From assembly GCA_016214895.1 (NCBI GenBank), contig JACRMR010000017.1, positions 124,001 through 188,000 of the forward strand: a stretch of DNA of 64,000 nt, read 5' to 3'. The translations under genes were made by a program, and so were the position numbers. Shown here piece by piece: positions 27,744-35,375 of this stretch. Source of the stretch: a candidate division KSB1 bacterium (lineage in GTDB: Bacteria > Electryoneota > RPQS01). Every line of letters starts with the position of its first letter. Position 1 is the stretch's first letter. The notes beneath the pieces are model-generated. The model was given only the letters and a program-made list of their open reading frames with translations. It had not been told where the DNA came from and did no database searches.

Positions 27744-30368
27744 ATGAAAAAAAATGTCGTGTTTTGGACCCTGCTCGCCCTGGCGATCGCCGCGATTGCG
27801 AGCGTGCCCTTCGTGCAACAGGCGACGCTGGCTCCGGCTGCGGTGAACAAAACCGCGCAGCTCGATCAATCCGTACTCCCGGATGAAATCGTCATCCCGG
27901 TCGAGTTCATGAATTCCGAATTGGCGCCGGTCACGCGCAACGGACGCAATCCGTTCGACGTCACCGACAGCATGCTGTTCATCGACAGCATGGAAGGCAC
28001 CTACGCCGCCTGGACCAGCCAGGATCTGGCGGCCGGCACCTTCTGGCATATTGATTCCGTCGAAACCGGGTTTGCCGGACAGCCGGGGCTGCCCCATTGG
28101 TGGTGCGGCTCGCGCGCGTTCCCCCCGACGGGCGATCGCGGCGGCTACAATAACCACTGGCTGCAATACCTGATTCTGGATACGCTCGACTTCTCCGCCG
28201 TCGCCACGCCGCAGCTCGCCTTCAAGGCCGCGTGGGCGGTTGAGACCCCCGGCGGCGAACCGGCGGGCTACAACATGTGGGACGGCTGGAATGTGTGGGG
28301 TTCGAGCGACAACGGTGCTACGTGGTCCGTGCTGGAACCCAGTGCTCCCGATGCCAGCCCCGCCATCCCCGCCACCAACTACACCAACACCAGCTCGTTT
28401 GCCTTTGGTGATGAGTGGGGAATGGGTGTGGGCATCCCGGCTTACGGCGGCTACCACAATACGTGGGATGTCGTGACCGTTCCGCTGGCTGCCTATGTCG
28501 GCCAGAGCAGCGTGCTCTTGCGCATCGCCTTCTGCTCCGACCCCGGCTTCTGCACGCTCGATGCCGACTCGCTGTTCGGCTTGCTGGTGGACAGTGTGCG
28601 TGTCACCGACGGCGCGACCACGCTGCTTTCCAATGATGGCATCGTCGATGACTTCGCAATCGCCGTAGGCGCGCAGTCCGCCGATACGTGGGAATACTCG
28701 GCGGCGGATGCCTCGTCCCCGACACATTCCTATCACGCCGCCGAAGACACGATGCTGCAGCGCGGATTGTATTCCTATCCGATCACCAAGCCGGCCGGCT
28801 ACCAGCGGCTCAAGCTGACCTACTGGGTACATTGCGACCTGCCTGACCAGGACGGCGACGGCCAAAACACGCTGGAAGACTACTACGCGATCTACTCCAG
28901 CACGGATGATGGCGCGACGTGGACGCAGGTTTCCTATGACTACGGCTACGCCAACGGCGAAGCGGCCCCCGGCGGCAATTCGCTGACCGGCTGGGTGAAG
29001 CGCACGCGCGGCCTCGCCTCGGGCGGAGTGCAGCAAACCGAAATCTCGCTCGTCTCCGACTCCGGCACCACCGCGACGACGATTCGCATCGCATTCGAGA
29101 TCAAGACCGATAACAATCAGGACGGCGGTACCGGTACCGGTCTCTGGATCGATGACGTCGAGATCATTGCGCAGCGCGCGTCCACCGTGGACCTCGCGAC
29201 GCAGAACATCGTGGTACCGTACCCGATCACTGTGGGTCTGGCACGGGCGTGGACCTTTGATTTCAAGAACGAAGGTCTGAACTCGCTGTCGCCGGTTCGC
29301 GGCAAGTTGCAGTACACGGCCCCGGACGGCACGACGCGGCCGGCAGCGGGTGACTCAACGGTCGTCAGCTCCGGTGCGTTGAACTACGGCGAGACGCGTA
29401 CCGTGCCGCGCATCTGGGCGAATCCCGATGCGGCGGGCGCGTGGCGCATTCGTACGATCGCCAACGCCACCGGCGAGTTGGATCGCAGCAACGATACCAC
29501 CTACACGCCGATCAATCAGACGCAGAACGACGACTCAACGCTGGCCGTCTATGTTCGCCCGACGGGCACGTACGAGCTGGGTTACGGTCGTCGCGCGGTG
29601 GGTAACGCCTATCTCAATCCGCGGTACATTCACTTCCAGCCGGTGGGTGACGGCGTGCCGGCGGCTGATGCCGACACGATGGACATTTACCAGCTGCGTG
29701 TGATGTGGCGCTATGATGCCGAACTCGCCGATTCCGGCGGTCGCGTCCGGATCGATTTCTACTCCGAAGGCGTGGACTCGTTCCACACCGGTCCGGTGAT
29801 CAACAGCATCATCACGCGAGTGGACACCCTCGAGACCATCGGTCTCGGTGGCTTCATCAAGTGGTGGGAGTTCGATCTGTCCGTCATTCCGGGCTTCAGC
29901 ACCTACGTCGGCCCCGGCGGCAACTTCTGGCTCTCGATTACGCAGCTTGATAGCTTCATCATCGACGGCGAGTTGACCCCCGCACCGCTGCCGCTGGGGA
30001 TCAGCCCGTCCACCGCTACTCCCGATGCTCGAACGTACTTCCTGAATACGACGACCGGGGTGCTTACTCAGTCGGGCGGACGTCTGCTGCTCAACGTGCT
30101 GACGCGGCCGGCGATTGCCGGTGTGGCCAGCCCGGTTGTCAGCCTCACCGCGCGCCGCGAGTCCGGTCCGGGTGGAGGTCTGGTGCTGAACTGGCTGGCG
30201 CCTGCTAATGCGCATGGTTACAAGGTGTACCGGATGCTGCTGCCGACCGACAACTATCTGTCGGGAACGCTGTTGACTCCGCTGCCGATCACCGGCACCA
30301 CATACACCGATGCCGGCGCGATTGGCGCATCGACCAAGTACTTCTATCAGGTGGTTTCGGTGAACTAA
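27744..30368 (+). CDS. Large secreted protein with MAM/immune-inhibitor-like domains and FnIII-like C-terminus
   Basis: This protein has 874 residues. The ATG at 27744 sits 6 bases after AGCGGAG, whereas the ATG at 27738 abuts it. The signal peptide is MKKNVVFWTLLALAIAAIAS. Around residues 75-220 and 250-410 are two jelly-roll-like segments with patterns seen in the non-catalytic parts of M6 peptidases and MAM-type domains (GTFWHIDSVETGFAGQP, GWNVWGSSDNGATWSVL, DDGATWTQVSYDYG, GLWIDDVEI). A CARDB-like stretch follows (VDLATQNIVVPYPI...). The final domain is FnIII-like (LNWLAPANAHGYKVYRM... YQVVSVN). No catalytic motif or PNPFNP tail is seen. It is likely a surface or secreted adhesive protein. 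Confidence 0.8.
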   Translation: MKKNVVFWTLLALAIAAIASVPFVQQATLAPAAVNKTAQLDQSVLPDEIVIPVEFMNSELAPVTRNGRNPFDVTDSMLFIDSMEGTYAAWTSQDLAAGTFWHIDSVETGFAGQPGLPHWWCGSRAFPPTGDRGGYNNHWLQYLILDTLDFSAVATPQLAFKAAWAVETPGGEPAGYNMWDGWNVWGSSDNGATWSVLEPSAPDASPAIPATNYTNTSSFAFGDEWGMGVGIPAYGGYHNTWDVVTVPLAAYVGQSSVLLRIAFCSDPGFCTLDADSLFGLLVDSVRVTDGATTLLSNDGIVDDFAIAVGAQSADTWEYSAADASSPTHSYHAAEDTMLQRGLYSYPITKPAGYQRLKLTYWVHCDLPDQDGDGQNTLEDYYAIYSSTDDGATWTQVSYDYGYANGEAAPGGNSLTGWVKRTRGLASGGVQQTEISLVSDSGTTATTIRIAFEIKTDNNQDGGTGTGLWIDDVEIIAQRASTVDLATQNIVVPYPITVGLARAWTFDFKNEGLNSLSPVRGKLQYTAPDGTTRPAAGDSTVVSSGALNYGETRTVPRIWANPDAAGAWRIRTIANATGELDRSNDTTYTPINQTQNDDSTLAVYVRPTGTYELGYGRRAVGNAYLNPRYIHFQPVGDGVPAADADTMDIYQLRVMWRYDAELADSGGRVRIDFYSEGVDSFHTGPVINSIITRVDTLETIGLGGFIKWWEFDLSVIPGFSTYVGPGGNFWLSITQLDSFIIDGELTPAPLPLGISPSTATPDARTYFLNTTTGVLTQSGGRLLLNVLTRPAIAGVASPVVSLTARRESGPGGGLVLNWLAPANAHGYKVYRMLLPTDNYLSGTLLTPLPITGTTYTDAGAIGASTKYFYQVVSVN

Positions 30369-30390
30369 TTCGGTTCCCGGACTGAATCAG

Positions 30391-30429
30391 AACCGGCCCG
30401 CAGGTGATCCTGCGGGCCGGTTTGTTTTT
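30391..30429 (+). terminator. Strong rho-independent terminator
   Basis: AACCGGCCCGCAGG / CCTGCGGGCCGGTT is a perfect 14-bp stem with loop TGAT, followed by TGTTTTT. It ends the secreted-protein gene and lies between convergent genes. Confidence 0.9.
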
Positions 30430-30457
30430 GCCCGAAGGCCCGGCTCCGGGCGGGGCA

Positions 30458-32398
30458 TCAGGTGGGTTGGGCGCGCGGCCTGGCATACTGAGCCAACACC
30501 TTTTTGAGCTCGGGCTGCCGCAAGGGCTTGCTGAGATAGTCGTTCATCCCACAGTCCAGACAGCGCTCGCGCTCCCCGGGAAGCACATGAGCCGTCATCG
30601 CGACAATCGGCGTATCCGAATGCCGCCCGGATTGCCGGATGGTACGCGTGGCCGTGTAGCCGTCCATGACCGGCATCGAACAATCCATCAGGATCAGGTC
30701 ATATCGCCGCGCCTGTGCGGCCGCCACAGCCTGCTGACCATCGACGACCACGGTGACCGAGCAATGCAGCGCCTCCAGCATCTTTCGCGCTACCAGCAGA
30801 TTCACGGGATGATCATCCGCCACCAGCACGACGGGTTGAGCGGCCGGACCGGGATCCGTGGCCGAAACCGGGTCCGGGGGAGTTCGTGGCGGCGGACCGG
30901 ACTCGACCGAGTCCCCGGCGTTTGCCACCATCCCGCGAAGTGCTCGGCTCAGCGCCGGCGGCAACACCGGTTTGTGGATCACCGATTCCGCCAGCGCCGC
31001 CAGACTCGGATGCTGTCGCTCCCAGCCGCGGGGAGCGAGAATCAGCACCCGCAGGTCAAGACCATTGCGGTAGGCGGACAGCCGGTGTGACAGTATTTGA
31101 CCGACGGGACCGGCCAGCACGTCGCAGTCAATCAGCGCCACGCGCTCACTCTGATTCGCGCCGCTCTCAGGGGACAGGAGGCCGATCGCCTCAGCCGGCG
31201 AACAAGTGATCACCTCGCCCACCCCCAACCCCGACAGCGCTTCCTCGATCGCTAAGTCCAGGGTTCGCTGCTCGCAAATCACAATCGCCCGGATCGCGCC
31301 CAAATCATCCCGCAGAGCAGGCTCCGCGGCTTGCGCTCCCAGCGGAAAGCGCAATTGCACGCGAAACGTCGAGCCGCCGCCGAGCGTGCTGCGTACCGTG
31401 ATCGTTCCACCCATCAGCTCGACCAGCTGCTTGCTGATCGCCAAACCAAGTCCGGCTCCGCCATACTCCCGAGTCGTGCTGGAATCCGCCTGGACGAACC
31501 GCGCGAACAGCTGTGGAATCGACGCCTCGCTGATCCCGATGCCGGTGTCGTGAACCGAGAACTCAAGCCCCACATCCGTGGCCGTGAGTTCGGCGACCTC
31601 AACCGCCAGCATCACCGATCCGCGCTCCGTGAACTTGAGCGCGTTGTTCACGAGATTCATCAAGATCTGCCGGACCCGGACGGGATCGCCGATCAACTGA
31701 CTTGGACAGCGCGGATCATAGCGGACTCCGACTTCCAGCCGCTCGGCCGCGGCCGACGCAAACATCAGGTCGCCGACGTCCTGAATCAACTCCACCAAAT
31801 CAAAGGACACCGGCTGCAACTCCAGCTTGCCGGATTCGATGCGCGAGATATCCAATACGTCGTTCAAGATCACCAACAGCGACTCCGCCGAACTCTTGAC
31901 CACGCGCGCGCACTCGCGTTGCTCGGGATCCAGCGGACTGTCCATCAGCAGGGAAATCATGCCCATGATGCCGTTCATCGGCGTACGAATTTCGTGGCTG
32001 ATATTCGCCAGAAATTCAGTCTTCGCCCGGTTCGCCGCTGCCGCGGCATCGGCCGACGACTTCAACGTCTCGACCTGAGCAACCCGGTTGTTCAGGTCGT
32101 CCGCGAACGTGGCCGCGATGTGCTCCAGCGCCGTGGCCACCGGATCGCCGCTGCGACCCGGACGATTCAGGTCTGCCGCGCGAAGCCGAAGCGAGCCGGC
32201 CCAATACAACCGGCCCCCGATTATCAGAAGACCCGCGACACCGATCAGGGTCACCATCGTGGGATGTGCCCCGTTAAAGACGGCCACGAGCATGGCGAAT
32301 ATGACCAGTGCAGGCCCGGCCGTGAAGGCGAGAATGCTCCGCCACAAACGGCGTCGACTGCCTGATGGGTGAATAAGTGGTGTCTTCCGTCCTGACAC
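30458..32398 (-). CDS. Hybrid sensor histidine kinase with two C-terminal receiver domains
   Basis: This protein has 646 residues and a GTG start. Two membrane helices (ILAFTAGPALVIFAMLVAVF and VTLIGVAGLLIIGGRLYWAG) are separated by only a few residues, so there is essentially no periplasmic sensor. A short coiled coil leads to the HisKA domain (FLANISHEIRTPMNGIMGM) and the HATPase domain (NLVNNALKFTERG, HDTGIGIS, EYGGAGLGLAISKQLVELMG). The first receiver is degenerate (VALIDCDVLAG). The second is complete (VADDHPVN, LILMDCSMPVMDGYTA, VAMTAH, LSKP). No Hpt domain or partner regulator is adjacent, so phosphate may pass to a distant Hpt protein. The architecture resembles BarA/LuxQ-type hybrid kinases. 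Confidence 0.92.
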   Translation of the reverse strand: MSGRKTPLIHPSGSRRRLWRSILAFTAGPALVIFAMLVAVFNGAHPTMVTLIGVAGLLIIGGRLYWAGSLRLRAADLNRPGRSGDPVATALEHIAATFADDLNNRVAQVETLKSSADAAAAANRAKTEFLANISHEIRTPMNGIMGMISLLMDSPLDPEQRECARVVKSSAESLLVILNDVLDISRIESGKLELQPVSFDLVELIQDVGDLMFASAAAERLEVGVRYDPRCPSQLIGDPVRVRQILMNLVNNALKFTERGSVMLAVEVAELTATDVGLEFSVHDTGIGISEASIPQLFARFVQADSSTTREYGGAGLGLAISKQLVELMGGTITVRSTLGGGSTFRVQLRFPLGAQAAEPALRDDLGAIRAIVICEQRTLDLAIEEALSGLGVGEVITCSPAEAIGLLSPESGANQSERVALIDCDVLAGPVGQILSHRLSAYRNGLDLRVLILAPRGWERQHPSLAALAESVIHKPVLPPALSRALRGMVANAGDSVESGPPPRTPPDPVSATDPGPAAQPVVLVADDHPVNLLVARKMLEALHCSVTVVVDGQQAVAAAQARRYDLILMDCSMPVMDGYTATRTIRQSGRHSDTPIVAMTAHVLPGERERCLDCGMNDYLSKPLRQPELKKVLAQYARPRAQPT

Positions 32399-32925
32399 GA
32401 AGCAGTGTTCCCGTTCCGAGGTTCTGGTTGACTGCTACTCAAGCAAGATGCAGACCGATACCTATGAGGTTTGCTATCGCTCCGCCGTCGCTATTCCCAT
32501 GTGCGACAATAAAGTCGCACGCGTGCGAAAACGAATTCGCAGCCGCGTCGCGTCGCTTTCGGCCGTTCCGACAACTCTGTCCGACTCTTTCATATCTCGC
32601 ACCCGATTCAGATGACCGTCGTGGATGTTCTACATGATTTCCGGTCTGAATGGCACATGCATTGCAACTTGTGACAGAAACGTATTGATCGCGACTGATT
32701 GCTTCGGCCGATACGCCCCCAATAGGTCTGTGGGACAACGTCTCTCCGGCAAAACGGGTGCTCACCAACAGGCAAGATCGTCCCGCCGACGTGCGGCGCT
32801 GCTGCCAAGGTGAAATGTAGGCCGTCCGTGAAACGTAGGTCGGCGCTCAGCAACGGAATTGTGAAACCCCCGAAGGCCCCGTCAAAGAACCACGGGACCG
32901 AAAACACTCGAAGGAGACCCCATCC
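32399..32925. other. 527-bp leader region ahead of the Cys-rich Hsp20 gene
   Basis: A perfect 7-bp hairpin GTGCGAC-AATAAA-GTCGCAC lies at 32501-32520. I do not see a CIRCE or other known heat-shock operator. The Hsp20 gene has a strong AAGGAGA at about 32909-32915. The kinase on the other side would need its promoter here too. No gene is supported. Confidence 0.45.
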
Positions 32926-33522
32926 ATGGCCTCAAGCACCCTCACGCGCAAGAAAACAACGAAGAGTTCCAGCAGCAAGAGCATGTCGAACAAGAGTTTG
33001 AAGAGCTATTCCAACGGGCATACCGCCCCGTCCAGCCCGAATCCATGGACCTACAATCCGTGGACGATGACCAACGGAACGCCGTTCAACGGCACGATGA
33101 ATCCGACGCCGATGAACAGCATGAGCAACCCGTACCTCGTCGACTCCGTAAACCGCGTGTTCGAGGAACTCACGCGCTCGTGGGATGCTGACGGCCGTCC
33201 GTGGACTCCGCGCTGCGATTTCTGGGAAACCGCGACCGGCTATACCATTCGCTGCTGTGTGCCGGGCTGCACCAAGAGCGATTGCAAGATCGCCTGCACC
33301 GCGACCTCCGTCACGATCAGCGGCTGTTGCAACATGTCAACCTGCCCCACCAACTGCAACTGCTACTCGTGCGAGTGCCAGAGCGGGAACTTCGCGCGCT
33401 GCTTCACGCTGCCGAACGCGATCAACACCAGTTCGGTCAAAGCCAGTTGCAAGAATGGCGTATTGACCGTCACCTGCCGCAAGTCCAGCCAGCACAAACC
33501 GACGACCGTGAAGATCGGTTAA
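32926..33522 (+). CDS. Cysteine-rich Hsp20 (alpha-crystallin domain) protein
   Basis: This protein has 198 residues. AAGGAGA precedes the ATG. Residues 1-70 are a low-complexity Ser/Thr/Asn/Pro/Met region without a signal peptide. Residues 71-92 match the Hsp20 N-terminal helix (LVDSVNRVFEELTRSW). Residues 94-198 follow the alpha-crystallin domain strand by strand: WTPRCDFWETATGYTI, then VPG-x-TKSD-x-KI, VTISG, FTLPNAINTSSVKAS, KNGVLTVT, and a final VKI like the C-terminal IxI motif. Where ordinary members have charged or hydrophobic residues, this one has 16 cysteines (97, 110, 111, 115, 120, 124, 134, 135, 140, 144, 146, 149, 151, 159, 175, 184). Small heat-shock proteins hold unfolding proteins. 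The cysteines could bind metal or form redox-controlled crosslinks; both are inferences. Confidence 0.85.
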   Translation: MASSTLTRKKTTKSSSSKSMSNKSLKSYSNGHTAPSSPNPWTYNPWTMTNGTPFNGTMNPTPMNSMSNPYLVDSVNRVFEELTRSWDADGRPWTPRCDFWETATGYTIRCCVPGCTKSDCKIACTATSVTISGCCNMSTCPTNCNCYSCECQSGNFARCFTLPNAINTSSVKASCKNGVLTVTCRKSSQHKPTTVKIG

Positions 33523-33528
33523 GCTCCC

Positions 33529-33557
33529 CCGAGCAGGGTCTGCAAATCCTGCCGGAT
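33529..33557. repeat. Palindrome of the CCGAG...CCGGATC family
   Basis: CCGAGCAGGGTCTGCAAATC followed by CTGCCGGATCC, directly after the Hsp20 stop, is a decayed copy (GCAGG/CCTGC stem) of the intergenic family. Confidence 0.6.
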
Positions 33558-33573
33558 CCGTTCCAATATCAAA

Positions 33574-33610
33574 AGACAGGGACAACCAGCGCGGTTGTCC
33601 CTGTCTCTTT
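33574..33610. terminator. Terminator between Hsp20 and the convergent reductase
   Basis: AGACAGGGACAACC / GGTTGTCCCTGTCT is a perfect 14-bp stem with loop AGCGC, followed by CTTT on plus and preceded by AAA, so it could serve both strands. Confidence 0.85.
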
Positions 33611-33630
33611 GCTCGAGGCCTGACGCGAAA

Positions 33631-34314
33631 CTACTGCGCGATCTTGAACGTGAACAGCGGGGTCTGCCTGGCCATGAAGAGCTGAACCCAGAGCGGGACC
33701 AGCATTTCGGTCGCGCGCGCCGTCGAGATGCCGCCCAGATCGATGATGTTTTTCCAACCGAACTGACCGCGCAGAAACGCGGTAACGAGGACCTTCGCCT
33801 CCGCGTCGTCGCCGCACACGAAGACATGATGATCGCCGTTCGCAACGAGCGCCGGATTGACCATCACGCTGGCGCTCATCGTGTTCAGCGTCTTCACCAC
33901 TTTCACCCGCGGAAACGCGCGCTGAAGCTGCTCGCCCAGCGAGTCCGTGTTGCAGACAAAGAGCGAGGGCGGCATGCCGTTCGAGAAGTCGAGCGGATTC
34001 GCAAGATCAAGCAGAATCTTGCCCGCGATGTTCGCGGCGCCCGCGGCCTCGAGCGCGGGAATCGAGCCTTGACCGCTCGTCGCGTTGACGAGGAGCTCGC
34101 CGTGCTGCGCGGCGTCGGCATACGTCGCGAGCTTGACCGTCGTGTGCTGCTTCGCCCAGGCAGAGTACGGCGGATTGCCCATGCTATCCGGCGCGCTCTT
34201 CGCCTGCGTCTCCGCCACATTGCGCGTACCGATGATCACGTCATGCCCCAGCTCCGCGAGCTTGCCCGCCAGCGCCTGCCCCACCATGCCCGTTCCGAAA
34301 ATTCCGATCTTCAT
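33631..34314 (-). CDS. NADP-dependent F420-reductase-like oxidoreductase
   Basis: This protein has 227 residues. AGGAAG precedes the ATG. The N-terminal Rossmann motif is MKIGIFGTGMVGQALAGKLA, followed by HDVIIGTRN, where the TRN following strand 2 favours NADP. KILLDLANPLDF and KTLNTMSASVMVNP are typical of the 'NADPH-dependent F420 reductase / NAD(P)-binding' family (F420_oxidored). Many members act without F420, so the substrate is open. A MarR-family gene lies upstream on the same strand, 290 bp away across tandem repeats, suggesting regulation in response to a small molecule or oxidant. Confidence 0.85.
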   Translation of the reverse strand: MKIGIFGTGMVGQALAGKLAELGHDVIIGTRNVAETQAKSAPDSMGNPPYSAWAKQHTTVKLATYADAAQHGELLVNATSGQGSIPALEAAGAANIAGKILLDLANPLDFSNGMPPSLFVCNTDSLGEQLQRAFPRVKVVKTLNTMSASVMVNPALVANGDHHVFVCGDDAEAKVLVTAFLRGQFGWKNIIDLGGISTARATEMLVPLWVQLFMARQTPLFTFKIAQ

Positions 34315-34342
34315 GATGCTTCCTCTCTTGATTTCTATTCTC

Positions 34343-34597
34343 CGAGCGCACGCCCGCGCGCCGCTACACTGTTCTTCTCTTCCCCCCCCAACTCGCTTGG
34401 GGGGGCAGGGGGGGGGTCTGCGCTGAGACCCGTCCGCGGATGCCCGGAATCTAAGTTCTTCGAGCGCACGCCGCGCGCCGCTACACTGTTCTTCTCTCCC
34501 CCCCCAACCCGCTTGGAGGGGGAAGGGGGGGGGTCTGCGCTGAGACCCGTCCGCGGATGCCCGGAATCTCAGTTTTTCGAGCGTACGCCGCGCGGCA
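34343..34597. repeat. Tandem 117-118-bp repeat with C and G homopolymer tracts
   Basis: Two full units (34344-34461 and 34462-34578) and a partial third are present. Each starts GAGCGCACG, has a C8 run and a G7-G9 run around AACCCGCTTGG-like sequence, and ends with GCTGAGACCCGTCCGCGGAT then GCCCGGAATCT. The last unit touches the 3' end of the marR gene. The long G runs could fold as quadruplexes. Only this repeat and short leader sequence fill the gap between marR and the reductase. Confidence 0.85.
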
Positions 34598-34604
34598 CGA
34601 CGGA

Positions 34605-35036
34605 TCAGTCATCCAATTTTCTGGCCGTTTGATACACCTGCGCCGTTAACTCCCGTCCCGCTTCCCGGCCGATTACCGCCGAATACCGCTCAAACAGCGC
34701 ACGCCAACACGAGCGAATCTGCTCGTCCAGGGCAAGGCTGCTGTCCGTCGGATAGACCCGCGTCGCGCGACCCTCAGGCTCGCGCCGCAGATAGCCGCGA
34801 TGCTCCATCTGCTCCACAAGCCGCGTTACCGTCGAAGCCGCGAGCTGCATGTGCCGCGCGATCTCCATCGGCTGAATGCCCGGCTTGCGGTTCACGGTCA
34901 TCAGCAGGAACGCGTAGGACGGGGCCAGCCCGGTAGGCGCGAATTCTTCTTCGGCGAGCTTGGTCAGCACGCGCGCCAGTGCGTTGGCCGAGTAGTACAG
35001 GCAGTTACAGTACTTGGAATCGCCTTTGTCGTTCAT
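34605..35036 (-). CDS. MarR-family transcriptional regulator with N-terminal Cys pair
   Basis: This protein has 143 residues. The ATG at 35036 is chosen; a TTG at 35051 would add five residues. The winged helix-turn-helix is clear: PMEIARHMQLAASTVTRLVE, QMEHRGYLRREPEGRATRVY. Near the N-terminus is KYCNCLYYSANALARVLTKL; a CxC near helix 1 suggests possible redox or metal sensing, as in some OhrR-type members (inference). A 12-bp palindrome overlaps its start region, suggesting autoregulation. The neighbouring reductase is the likely target. Confidence 0.85.
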   Translation of the reverse strand: MNDKGDSKYCNCLYYSANALARVLTKLAEEEFAPTGLAPSYAFLLMTVNRKPGIQPMEIARHMQLAASTVTRLVEQMEHRGYLRREPEGRATRVYPTDSSLALDEQIRSCWRALFERYSAVIGREAGRELTAQVYQTARKLDD

Positions 35037-35375
35037 GCCTTCAATATACAAATATTTGTTTGTACATGCAAATTAATGGACACCACCTCGCTTCGACGTG
35101 AGTGGTCAATAGCAATGCAGAAGAGAAGTGGTCCCTCCCGCAGAGACATGCGGGCTGCGGAACGCGAGCGGAGGGTAGCGCGGTGAAGGCTAACTTGCGG
35201 TCGATTGCCCTGAATCCACTGGAGTTGCAGACACCATAGCCGGGCGTTGCAAAAATATTATAAACCAAGTCCAATTAACACGATAACGATAGAAATGCTT
35301 GATTCTTGGATCTACTTGCGTTATCTTAAACGGTGCGAGATGACCCGAGAATTTTCACCATTACGGACCCCGATA
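35037..35375. other. Divergent leader between marR and the M6 peptidase
   Basis: Besides the operator-like palindrome at 35048, a hairpin relative (CCCGCAGAGACATGCGGG, about 35137-35154) is present, with the same ATGTCTC centre as other intergenic elements. A long AT-rich section (35230-35330) precedes the peptidase. No gene is seen. Confidence 0.5.
35048..35059. promoter_or_regulatory. Candidate MarR operator
   Basis: ACAAATATTTGT is a perfect 12-bp palindrome in an AT-rich context (TATACAAATATTTGTTTGTA), 12 bp upstream of the chosen marR ATG and inside the optional TTG extension. MarR proteins typically bind such inverted repeats next to their own gene. Confidence 0.45.

Noticed and set aside
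32926-33522. Metallothionein as sole identity of the Cys-rich protein
   Set aside because: The backbone follows the Hsp20 alpha-crystallin domain closely, including the N-terminal helix and C-terminal motif, so it is called Hsp20 with added cysteines.
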